NCBI RefSeq assembly: GCF_963675165.1
Contig: NC_087378.1
Location: 6,443,205 to 6,507,204, forward strand
DNA: 64,000 nucleotides
From: Halichondria panicea
Lineage: Eukaryota > Porifera > Demospongiae > Suberitida > Halichondriidae
Reading direction: 5' to 3'
Below, piece after piece: positions 12,044 through 22,891 of the stretch; within the stretch, counting starts at the first letter, position 1, and each line of letters opens with the position of its first letter. The translations under genes and the position numbers were made by a program. The notes beneath the pieces were generated by a model that saw only the letters and a list, made by a program, of their open reading frames with translations, did not search any database and was not told the DNA's origin.

Positions 12044-12997
12044 TAGTTGACAGCTACTATTCAATACATTGTCTCCAAGAGAGGTGTTGTGTAGTGTATA
12101 GCTGTAAGTGATGGAGTCACAATACGCCTACTCTTGTGTTACTAAGTGTCATTATTGATTGTATACACTTCACTTGTAGGAATTATGTCTGAAGTTGATG
12201 AAACAACAATAGTTTACACAACTCGTAATTCTGCGTGTGAATGTTTAGTGTATCTCATAGCTAGAAGGATGTATACGTCACTTTTGTGGGTGTGTTGAGT
12301 CTCAATAAGCATTAAGGAAATAACAACCATTGTGTCATAATTACAATGTATATACAGTAACATCTCCTGGTTACCACAACACCGTTAACGCCGACGCATA
12401 TATTGCATGGTTCCAACGGTTGGAACCACAAAATATATAGGCGGAACTATTTTCAAAGTTGCTGCTCTGAACTGGGATAATACAGTCCAAAGAAGCGCAA
12501 AATACTAAAGCTATGGCTTGAAAGCTTAAATCATGAGCAGAATTCAGTTTCTTGCACTATGCTGTCCGTCTATCGCTACGATCAAAACAAAAGAGGGGTG
12601 GGGCTGCTACACTGTTTGCAGTTTTTGTGGATGGGGCTCTCCAGGATGATCATACTGAGCATGTGCAGAAAGCAACTAAATCTCTTCAAGTGTCTCCTAA
12701 TTTTTTGTCCCGGAAATTTTTCTTTGGAGGTTGGCACCTATGCGTTTCAATGCCAGGAACCTACCAATAGCTTTGCATGTGAAGTACCGGTGTGTGGGAG
12801 TTTATCCCCGGTTTTTATTTTCGCGTTATACTGCTCTGCACTCGAAAAACGCGAAATTTTGCACCTCACGAAAATTTCCCGCTATACGGTATTATAGCTA
12901 ACTCAGCATCTTTGTGGGGTCTTATATGAAGTATCAACCCTAAGGATGCATGACATTACTCATTTCAAGTAAATCGATGTATTTATGTAAAAATGTA

Positions 12998-13406
12998 GTT
13001 GGGCTTGGCCCCACCCTGGACGTGAACGTAGGGTTGGGCACCACTGCAATGTCAGGTTTGTTCCACGGTACTTAGCTTTAGGGTGTGGCTAAGCATGAAT
13101 ATGATTAATTCCAAGTGGGCGGTAACTGCAAAGCTCAGTTAGAATGCTACTGCAGGAGTCATTCTTGCATACCACTAGCTCTAACTGACCTGGCGTGTTC
13201 CTGGATCAAGCTGGCTTGTCTACTATTGTTGCATTTTGATTTAATTACTAGTTACTGACTCGTTCATGAGCCACGCCTTCAGCACTTGAACTCTGCAATC
13301 TGATTGGGCTGCAGCAGCAGGAACAAACCTGACATTGCAGTGGTGCCCAACACATTGCAGTGGTGCCCAACCCTACGTTCGCGTCCAGGGTGGGGCCACG
13401 CCCAAC
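12998..13406. repeat. Foldback element, about 0.4 kb
   Basis: The arms GTTGGGCTTGGCCCCACCCT and its near-perfect reverse complement (ending CCACGCCCAAC at 13406) continue inward with an inverted CGTAGGGTTGGGCACCACTG block. In the right arm the block CATTGCAGTGGTGCCCAAC is duplicated. No coding frame. The left part of this gap, 12060-12997, shows no recognisable gene. Confidence 0.7.
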
Positions 13407-13820
13407 TAGTAAAAATGTGATTATTTGTGCAAATCTGTGTGTGAAGATTGAGCTCTGAGTACGCTAAGATACTCGTGTGATAATAAATTTGTTGAGACTA
13501 ATTGAGCATTTGTAACCTAGCTGCTTGAGTATACTTAAAATGTGAGATCCGGTATGCAATGTATAGTAGTATGTACGTACTGTATAATAATTATTAATGT
13601 ACATCACTATTAGGTGTTATAATTGTTAGTACACAGTGTTTGCATGCGCTTCGATTTTACTGTTACTGCATGTAAGTAGTAGAGTGAATGAACATAAAGT
13701 TGTGCTTGAATTTCATTAAACAAGCTAGGCAATACAAGTTAGTAGCTATATATAGTCTGTACACAATTAAGTCATATAATCTCTATGATTTCCAGTTTAG
13801 TAGGTATAATGCCATATTCA

Positions 13821-16800
13821 TCAGTAGTGAATGGCAACACATTTTGGAGAATTATTGTTCCACACACCAGCTCTGCACACACGAATGCTGGCCCCAACAA
13901 GGTTAAATCCCAAGGCGCAGCTGTACTTAGCCACCTGGCCAAAGTGTGTATCAGTAATCTTCACCCACCCATTCTTGATTTTGGGTAACACTGGGCAGGT
14001 CTTTGCTGCATATTTGGAAATGTAAATAAAAATCAGAAATCAACCAGGTTTTTACTCACCTTTGCAAGACGGAGCTTCTCCTGTCCACTTCCCACTGTCC
14101 TGACACTTTCTCCATCCCACACCCATGAGATCATACCCAGCATTACATGAGTAGTCAGCTCTGTCTCCTGGTTTCCTGCCGCTAACACGTATTTTGCCGA
14201 ATTTTATAGCTTTAAGTGCTGGACAAAGAATTCCTAGAACAGAGTTTGTAGATACTTTATCAAAAAGCATTTCATAAAAGTCATTTAAGTCATACTTTTA
14301 CAAGTTGGAGTTTCTCCCGTCCATTGTCCGTTGTCTTGACACTTTCTCCATCCCACACCCTTCAGACTGAACCCATCATTGCAGGAGTAGTCTGCTCTGT
14401 TTCCAGGGTACCTTCCCCCTACACGCACTTTGCCATTAGCTGGGGCAATCAAAGCTGGGCACTGGACTCCTAAAGGTAGTGATGAATACATAAATTATGG
14501 CTGCTAACACATTGAAGCAGTTCACTCACTTTCACAGGTTGGGGCTTCTCCCTTCCATTTTCCATTGTCCTGACACTTTCTCCATCCCACACCCTTCAGA
14601 CTGAACCCATCATTGCAGGAATAGTCGGCTCTGTTTCCAGGGTACCTTCCCCCTACACGCACTTTTCCATTAGCTGGGGCAATCAGAGCTGGGCACTGGA
14701 CTCCTATATAAAGGTAGTGATGAATACATAAATTATGGCGGTAAACACATTGAAGCAGTACACTCACTTTCACAGGTTGGGGCTTCTCCCATCCATTGTC
14801 CGTTGTCCTGACACTTTCTCCATCCCACACCCTTCAGACTGAACCCATCATTGCAGGAGTAGTCTGCTCTGTTTCCAGGGTACCTTCCCCCTACACGCAC
14901 TTTTCCATTAGCTGGGGCAATCAGAGCTGGGCATTGGACTCCTAAAGGTAGTGATGAATACATAAATTATGGCGGCTAACACATTAAAGCAGTTCACTCA
15001 CTTTCACAGGTTGGGGCTTCTCCCGTCCATTGTCCGTTGTCCTGACACTTTCTCCATCCCACACCCTTCAGACTGAACCCATCATTGCAGGAGTAGTCGG
15101 CTCTCTTTCCAGGGTACCTTCCCCCTACACGCACTTTTCCATTAGCTGGGGCAATCAGAGCTGGGCACTGGACTCCTATATAAAGGTAGATGAATACATA
15201 AATTACGGCGATAAACACATTGAAGCAGTACACTCACTTTCACAGGTTGGGGCTTCTCCTGTCCATTGTCCGTTGTCCTGACACTTTCTCCATTCCACAC
15301 CCATGAGATCATACCCAGCATTACATGAGTAGTCAGCTCTCTCTCCTGGTTTCCTGCCGCTAACACGTATTTTGCCGAATTTTATAGCTTTAAGTGCTGG
15401 ACAAAGAATTCCTAGAACAGAGTTTGTAGATACTTTATCAAAAAGCATTTCATAAAAGTCATTTAAGTCATACTTTTACAAGTTGGAGTTTCTCCCGTCC
15501 ATTGTCCGTTGTCTTGACACTTTCTCCATCCCACACCCTTCAGACTGAACCCATCATTGCAGGAGTAGTCTGCTCTGTTTCCAGGGTACCTTCCCCCTAC
15601 ACGCACTTTGCCATTAGCTGGGGCAATCAAAGCTGGGCACTGGACTCCTAAAGGTAGTGATGAATACATAAATGATGGCTGCTAACACATTGAAGCAGTT
15701 TACTCACTTTCACAGGTTGGGGCTTCTCCCTTCCATTGTCCATTGTCCTGACACTTTCTCCATCCCACACCCTTCAGACTGAACCCATCATTGCAGGAAT
15801 AGTCAGCTCTGTTTCCAGGGTACCTTCCTCCTACACGCACTTTTCCATTAGCTGGGGCAATCAGAGCTGGGCACTGGACTCCTATATAAAGGTAGATGAA
15901 TACATAAATTACGGCGATAAACACATTGAAGCAGTACACTCACTTTCACAGGTTGGGGCTTCTCCTGTCCATTGTCCGTTGTCCTGACACTTTCTCCATC
16001 CCACACCCTTCAGACTGAACCCATCATTGCAGGAGTAGTCTGCTCTGTTTCCAGGGTGTCTTCCTCCTACAAGCACTTTGCCATTAGTTGGGGCAATCAG
16101 AGCTGGGCACTGGACTCCTAAGGGATTAGTGTCAATTATGGCGGTATACACATAGAAGCAGTACACTCACTTTCACAAGTTGGAGCTTCTGCCGTCCATT
16201 TTCCGTTGTCTTGACACTTTCTCCATCCCACACCCTTCAGACTGAACCCATCATTGCAGGAGTAGTCTGCTCTGTTTCCAGGGTGTCTTCCTCCTACACG
16301 CACTTTGCCATTAGCTGGGGAAATCAGAGCTGGGCACTGGACTCCTAAAGGTAGTGATGAATACATAAATTATGGCGGCTAACATATTAAAGCAGTGTAC
16401 TCACTTTCACAGGTTGGGGCTTCTCCTGTCCATTGTCCATTGTCCTGACACTTTCTCCATCCCACACCCTTCAGACTGAACCCATCATTGCAGGAGTAGT
16501 TTGCTCTGTTTCCAGGGTGCCTTCCTCCTACACGCACTTTGCCATTAGCTGGGGCAATCAGTGCTGGGCACTGGACTCCTAAAGATTAGTGTCAATTATG
16601 GCGGTATACACATAGAAGCAGTACACTCACTTTCACAAGTTGGAGCTTCTGCCGTCCATTTTCCGTTGTCTTGACACTTTCTCCATCCCACACCCTTCAG
16701 ACTGAACCCATCATTGCAGGAGTAGTCTGCTCTGTTTCCAGGGTGTCTTCCTCCTACACGCACTTTGCCATTAGCTGGGGAAATCAGAGCTGGGCACTGG

Positions 16801-17398
16801 ACTCCTAAAGGTTACAGTGATGAATACATAAATTATGGCTGCTAACACGTTAAAACAGTTCACTAACTTTCACAAGTTGGGGCTTCTCCTGTCCATTGTC
16901 CGTTGTCCTGACACTTTCTCCATCCTACACCCTTCAGACTGAACCCATCGTTGCATGAGTAGTCTGCTCTATCTCCTGGCTTTATCCCTGATACTCGCAC
17001 TTTACCGTCTTGAGGCGAACTGAGATCAGGACAATTCCTTACAACAGCTGTAAGGAAGTTATATAGAGCTAGTAATACAATTTTGATTTTAAGAGCATTT
17101 TTAGTCAGTCCAGAAGCTTACGTTTGCATACTGGTGGTGGGAAACTCCAAACGCCAAGCTTTTCCCAAAATTTTAAGCTGAGTTTGCAAACAGATTGGGT
17201 GTAGCCCGAGAGCTCATATCCCTCATTACATAGGAATACCACTTTCCATCCGATGGGGTAGTGAGATTTTACAGGGCGGAAATAACCATTCTCTGGAGCG
17301 ACAGGAGCACTGCAAGTTATTGTTGGCACATATAGGGCTGTGCTCTGACAGGTGAACACTGCTAAAATCACTGAGATGGATACAGCAATGTGCACCAT
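13821..17398 (-). CDS. CCP gene B: secreted protein with 15 CCP domains
   Basis: CDS exons are 17122-17398, 16868-17047, 16631-16804, 16405-16578, 16171-16344, 15944-16117, 15708-15881, 15474-15647, 15238-15411, 15002-15175, 14768-14941, 14530-14703, 14296-14469, 14060-14233 and 13821-14005, giving 909 residues. Exon 1 encodes a signal peptide (MVHIAVSISVILAVFTCQST) and a CCP starting LYVPTITCSAP. Twelve internal exons are exactly 174 bases; most read VQCPALIAPANGKVRVGGR, then DYSCNDGFSLKGVGWRKCQD and G-x-W-x-GEAPTC. The two KAIKFGKIRVSGRKPG exons (14060, 15238) mark a duplicated 1178-base block. The last domain (CPVLPKIKNGWVKITD, ending KCVAIHY) is unlike the last domain of the other genes. 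No membrane anchor is seen. All donors and acceptors read intact. Confidence 0.87.
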
Positions 17399-17446
17399 TT
17401 TGTTGTCTGTTGTAAGATGAATGGAGTTTTAAACTCTTAGGATACA

Positions 17447-17454
17447 CTTTTATA
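17447..17454 (-). promoter_or_regulatory. TATA box of CCP gene B
   Basis: TATAAAAG on the minus strand, 49 bases before the ATG at 17398. Confidence 0.65.
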
Positions 17455-17654
17455 CCTGTCACAGATAACAATTCCATTGTCCTTATCATGTCTACAGGTT
17501 TGTTGATTATCAAATTATAGAACCCTTGAACTGTTGCTTTTCTGTAGATGAAATAGTTATAATGTATAGACTCAAACTATAACAAGATTTAATTAAGTGA
17601 CTTCTATTATGACTATAATTATACTATCACCCTTTTTCACTTTTACTTTAGCCA

Positions 17655-18715
17655 CAAGTTAACACCCTCTCTTTGTCTACCAGCTATTCTTTGGCTGACT
17701 CTTATGTAATTGCGTACCGTGTTTTCTAACAAACACTTCTTTGTAGACCATCTGCACAAGACCACCCATAGCTAATGAACCACATATTGCTGAGTAATGT
17801 GTACAGACTATAGCCGTCAGTAAAAATATACAAAGAAGTTTTTCACATCTGTGCCTTTTAATTTTATAAGGTGGCTTTCAGCCTATGTTTTCAAGTTGTT
17901 TCCTGGCTTATACTGGCTATAGAATTTATAATTAAGCATACGGGTGTCGGAGGGTTTGCGTTCTCCCTTGTAGGATGTCCCCCCCGGACATCTGACCATA
18001 AGGTAGTGTGTGCCCCCCCCCCCCGTGTGTGTAGTAGCTATCAACAGAGAACAAGGTATGACTGTATATGAGTTTTGTAGATCTATGCATGCTCACCACA
18101 GATGGTTTCACAGCACAATACAAAAAGAAATGATTAAGGGAAATGGTCATGAGAAGTGTGTGTGTGTGCTGAAGGCTTTAGCCACTAGTTAACACCCTCT
18201 CTTTGTCTACAGCTATTCTTTGGCTGACTCTTATGTAATTGCGTACTGTGTTTTCTAACAAACACTTCTTTGTAGACCATCTGCACAAGACCACCCATAG
18301 CTAATTAACCACATATTGCTGAGTAATGTGTACAGACTATATAGCCGTCAGTCAAAATATACAAAGAATTTTTTCACATCTGTGCCTTTTAAAATGGTGG
18401 CTTTCAGCCTATGTTTCCAAGTTGTTTTTCCTGGCTTATATACTGGCTATAAAATTTATTTAAGCATACCGGTGTCGGAGGGTTTGCGTTCTCCCTTGTA
18501 GGATGTCCCCCCCCCCCGGACATCTGACCATAAGGTAGTGTGTGCCCCCCCCCATGTGTGTAGTAGCTATCAACAGAGAACAAGGTATGACTGTATATGA
18601 GTATGCTCACCACAGATAATAATAATTATTGTTTCACAGCACAATACAAAAAGAAATGATTAAGGGAAATGGTCATGAGAAGTGTGTGTGTGTGCTGAAG
18701 GCTAAACTGTACTTG
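17655..18715. repeat. Tandem duplication of about 530 bases upstream of gene B
   Basis: The segment starting GTTAACACCCTCTCTTTG at about 17657 recurs at about 18187 with only small differences, including C-rich tracts and GGTGTCGGAGGGTTTGCG. A shorter relative (CACACCCTCTCTTTGTCTA) lies at about 21877, upstream of gene C. This suggests the 5' flank was copied with the B/C gene pair. No coding sequence is recognised. Confidence 0.7.
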
Positions 18716-18825
18716 TCAGCTAACCTAAGAAACTATTCTATAAACATGTACCTACTTACTTAATGTGACACCTAGAGAATGAATGTTTAAAATGAAACGA
18801 ACATACATTGTCCCCACTAAAGTTG

Positions 18826-19023
18826 TTATAATGAAGCTTGACTACATGACCTTGTTACAAGGCTTGTACAGTTTTGATCTATTGCAGGCATTTTGTTCCA
18901 TACATGAGTGATTCTGTTGAAGTAGAAGTGTTCTTGCAGGTTACTCTCACATCGGACGTGTTTCAAGGTAATTCTGTCTGATGATCTTGTGTTCAGATTT
19001 TGTATTGTAACAAACTGTAACAC
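18826..19023 (-). mobile_element. 3' remnant of a non-LTR retrotransposon
   Basis: The translation (RSSDRITLKHVRC, then YFNRITHVWNKMPAID) resembles the C-terminal end of LINE ORF2 proteins, where an F-x-R-x-x-x-x-WN-x-LP pattern is common. Nothing upstream continues it, so it is a 5'-truncated fragment. I see nothing else recognisable in 19024-19700. Confidence 0.55.
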
Positions 19024-19706
19024 ATTAAATCTTTCCGTTATATTCTTGAGAGAATTTACTCATAAGAATTTAATCATAAGAATGTGATATCCGACAGTTC
19101 GTAGTAGATACCCATGGTTCTTATAAAAGGAGGCGGTATCTCTCAAGAAAGTACTAGTCAACATACTCTAGCAGCTATATAGAGCATATTAAAGGCAGAA
19201 AAAGGATCAATTCCATGGCCATAGCTTCTGCAACATGTTAAAAGCTAGACGATCCGATCCTAGACTAGTGTATAGCTAGATATACTCTATACTCATGCAA
19301 TACATTTCATCATTGCTTGTCGTTGGAGTATGCACAAAGTTCTAGCTGTCAGCTGCAGGTATTAAATACTTATTATGTAATACTTATTATACGCATGGCC
19401 CTATATACTGATAAGCAACCTAAAACGACTCAGCCTGGGTAATGATACCTGAATGGAGCTACTGATACTAGTATAATGCTAGCCGGCCAGAATTAATTTA
19501 CTATTCAGTAGGCCATAATATAGCTGTAAGATAGGGTGGGGGACATACTACCCTAGGGTCAGATGTCCGGGAGTCATGCACATTGTACCCTAGGGACAGC
19601 TTAATGGGGGACTGTCAACACTATGATACCTGTATCACAAGGTAATTTCACAAGGTAATTTCACTTTATACAATTATCTTCCAGAAACTACAAGTATAAT
19701 TCTTTG

Positions 19707-19712
19707 TTTATT
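19707..19712 (-). terminator. Polyadenylation signal of CCP gene C
   Basis: AATAAA on the minus strand, about 48 bases after the stop codon at 19760-19762. Confidence 0.5.
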
Positions 19713-19759
19713 CACATCATACTTCAATGTTCTGCAAGTTCTTGGATCACTTGTATAGT

Positions 19760-21652
19760 TTAACTTGAATCTGAGCTCGAGTTAGAGCTGCTCGAATCAG
19801 AGCTGCTCGAGTCAGAGCTGCTTGAGTCAGAGCTGCTTGAGTCTGATTTTGATTCCTTCCTATCATCACATGATGGAGTATCCCCAGACCAGTGACCGTT
19901 AGCCCGACATTTTCGAACTGCATGCCCACTCAGTTGGTATCCATAAGAACAGTCATAGAATGCCTTGGAACCAGGTGTAGTGGTCCAGAATTTGACAGAT
20001 CCGTATTTTGGTTTGGGTGGAGGGCCGCAGTCCACACCTGTTGCATAAAAGTATGCATGCAGGGTCACTGATTGTGGTGCGGGCATAAAATACAGGCTAC
20101 CTTTTTTGAGAAACCCCATGCAACTCAGCAAAATATAATTTGTACCCACGTTTACAAATAGGTGCTTCTCCAGACCATTTCCCGTTGTCTTGACACTTTC
20201 TCCATCCCACACCCTTCAGACTGAACCCATCATTGCAGGAGTAGTCTGCTCTGTTTCCAGGGTACCTTCCTCCTACATGCACATTGCCATTATCTGGGGC
20301 AATCAGAGCCGGGCACTGGACTCCTAAAGTTTAGTGTGACGAATACATAAATTATGACAACAAAACATTGAAGCAATACACTCACTTTCACAGGTTGGGG
20401 CTTCTCTCGTCCATTGTCCGTTGTCCTGACACTTTCTCCATCCAACACCCTTCAGACTGAACCCATCATTGCAGGAGTAGTCTGCTCTGTTTCCAGGGTA
20501 CCTTCCTCCTACATGCACGTTGCCATTATCTGGGGCAATCAGAGCTGGGCACTGGACTCCTAAGTTTAGTGTGACGAATACATAAATTATGACAACAAAA
20601 CATTGAAGCAATACACTCACTTTCACAGGTTGGGGCTTCTCCCGTCCAATGTCCGTTGTCCTGACACTTTCTCCATCCCACACCCTTCAGACTAAATCCA
20701 TCATTGCAGGAGTAGTCTGCTCTGTTTCCAGGGTACCTTCCTCCTACATGCACGTTGCCATTATCTGGGGCAATCAGTGCTGGACACTGGACTCCTAAAG
20801 TTTAGTGTGACGAATACATAAATTATGACAACAAAACATTGAAGCAATACACTCACTTTCACAGGTTGGGGCTTCTCTCGTCCATTGTCCGTTGTCCTGA
20901 CACTTTCTCCATCCCACACCCTTCAGACTGAACCCATCATTGCAGGAGTAGTCTGCTCTGTTTCCAGGGTACCTTCCTCCTACATGCACGTTGCCATTAT
21001 CTGGGGCAATCAGAACTGGGCACTGGACTCCTAAGTTTAGTGTGACGAATACATAAATTATGACAACAAGCAATACACTCACTTTCACAGATTGGGGCTT
21101 CTCCCGTCCAATGTCCGTTGTCCTGACACTTTCTCCATCCCACACCCTTCAGACTAAACCCATCATTGCAGGAGTAGTCTGCTCTGTTTCCAGGGTACCT
21201 ACCTCCTACATGCACGTTGCCATTAGCTGGGGCAATCAGAGCTGGGCACTGGACTCCTAAAGTTTAGTGTAACGAATACATAAATCATGAAAAAAATGAG
21301 ATCAGGAAAATTCCTTACAACAGCTGTAAAGATATAGCTATGTAGATCTAGCATTATTCTGAATTAAAAACGTACGTTTGCATACTGGTGGTGGGAAATT
21401 CCAAACCCCAACTCTTTTCCAATATTTGAAAACGAGTTTGCAAACAGATTGGGTGTAGCCCGAGAGCTCATATCCCTCATTACATAGGAATACCACTTTC
21501 CATCCGATGGGGTAGTGAGATTTTACAGGGCGGAAATATCCATTCTCTGGAGCAACAGGAGCACTGCAAGTTATTGTTGGCACATATAGGGCTGTGCTCT
21601 GACAGGTGAACACTGCTAGAATCACTGAGATGGATACAGCAATGTGCACCAT
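19760..21652 (-). CDS. CCP gene C: secreted, 7 CCP domains plus Ser/Asp tail
   Basis: CDS exons are 21376-21652, 21083-21256, 20857-21030, 20621-20794, 20386-20559, 20150-20323 and 19760-20037, giving 474 residues. The first exon nearly matches gene B (LYVPTITCSAPVAPENGYF) and the internal domains are B-type (VQCPALIAPDNGNVHVGGR). The last domain is D-type (VDCGPPPKPKYGSVKFWTTT), so C joins a B-type front to a D-type end. After that domain the protein carries a tail built from D-SSSS units, encoded by a 15-base tandem repeat (about 19763-19850). A tail like this could be phosphorylated, glycosylated or calcium-binding; that is inference. No transmembrane stretch is seen. Confidence 0.86.
21297..21327 (-). 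pseudogene. Relic of a lost CCP exon in gene C
   Basis: TGAGATCAGGAAAATTCC followed by TTACAACAGCTG matches the start of the 180-base exon 16868-17047 of gene B, including its acceptor. The remaining 150 or so bases of the exon are missing. Gene C therefore lost its second domain after the B/C duplication. Confidence 0.7.
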
Positions 21653-21715
21653 TATTCAGTTTGCTTTTCAGTACTGGAGTTTACTATGAAACTCTAGAAT
21701 GGGGGTGGTGCAGTA

Positions 21716-21723
21716 CTTTTATA
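21716..21723 (-). promoter_or_regulatory. TATA box of CCP gene C
   Basis: TATAAAAG on the minus strand, 64 bases before the ATG at 21652. The following gap to 22891 holds no recognised gene; it is A/T rich, and its right end (about 22600-22890) is the conserved 3' flank shared by all D-type genes. Confidence 0.6.
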
Positions 21724-22891
21724 CCTGCACCACTGAGGACAATTACCTATTGTAGTTGTCCTTATCATGTGTCTACAGCTTAATACGCTTCAACATTCAC
21801 CATTAATTTGTTACTTGCATTTCATAAGTATTATGACTGAGATTTGTCAGTTTCACTTTGACTTAGCCGCTAGTTTCACACCCTCTCTTTGTCTATAGCT
21901 ATTCTTTGAACTGGAGATTATGTAATTAGTACTGCTTATCTTGTTTATAAATAAACACTGTCTTGTTTAGGTGTCGGACCACCCATGCATGACAGCTAGC
22001 ATAAAATTTAACCATCTGTTGAATTTAAATTTAGTTTTATGCCAGGAAATTCTCACGACACAAGTACGTAGTAGTTCCATCATAGTCACAATATTGCCTC
22101 ATTCCCAGCCCAATTAAAAACTATTGTGGTATCTCTGTCAACACAAGCATACAACTCCAAACTCCTTTTTGGAGTGGTAGCACTATTAAATAATTCCTAG
22201 GCCACTCCCTCGGTAGTGTCATATTGTATGACCTCTACTAGTACATTGTCAGGGGTACATTGCAGTCACAATTACTGCCTTATTCCGCCCAATTTCTCAC
22301 TAAACAAGATGCTCATAGAGCATTCACCCCGTGTATGAGCTTCATTGCACAGCAGCGAAACATCAAATAACTTTTTACCGTAATGACCTTATTAATTAGT
22401 GATCATGAAGATTGTGAATCTAAGCATTCGGTATCTAGAAAGCAACGATTAGATCGATTATAAATTTTTCGTCTTCGAAGATCGCCTACAAGTTTCAACT
22501 ATAATTATTATTTTTAACTACTGTCTCATTTAATAGCAGTTAAAGCAGTCCATGAAAGTGTCTAGTTTGCTCAAACAGCTCACTTTTGTGTCCACACACA
22601 CACAACGATCACTATATACCCCTGTTGTGGCAAACTAGAGAGATTGATCATCAATATAGACCATGCATATGCTTGCAGTACAGCTTTCTTGCGTTAAGCA
22701 CAATCCTTGTATCTGTTTTAAAATTAGTGCAGTTAGCAATCACAATAACGGCATGTCTCAATTAAATTGACAATTTACAATCAGTTTCATAAACATCAAT
22801 CACTGTATAGCAAAAGATTGTTTATCACTAGTTATGTACTATGTTCTTAAAAGTTCTTAGTTCTTAGATGTGGTTCAGTAGATCGCGAGTC

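Noticed and set aside
12559-12897. Plus-strand frames of 72-112 codons between genes A and B
   Set aside because: No recognisable family, no conserved counterpart in the duplicated blocks, and overlapping frames of similar length.
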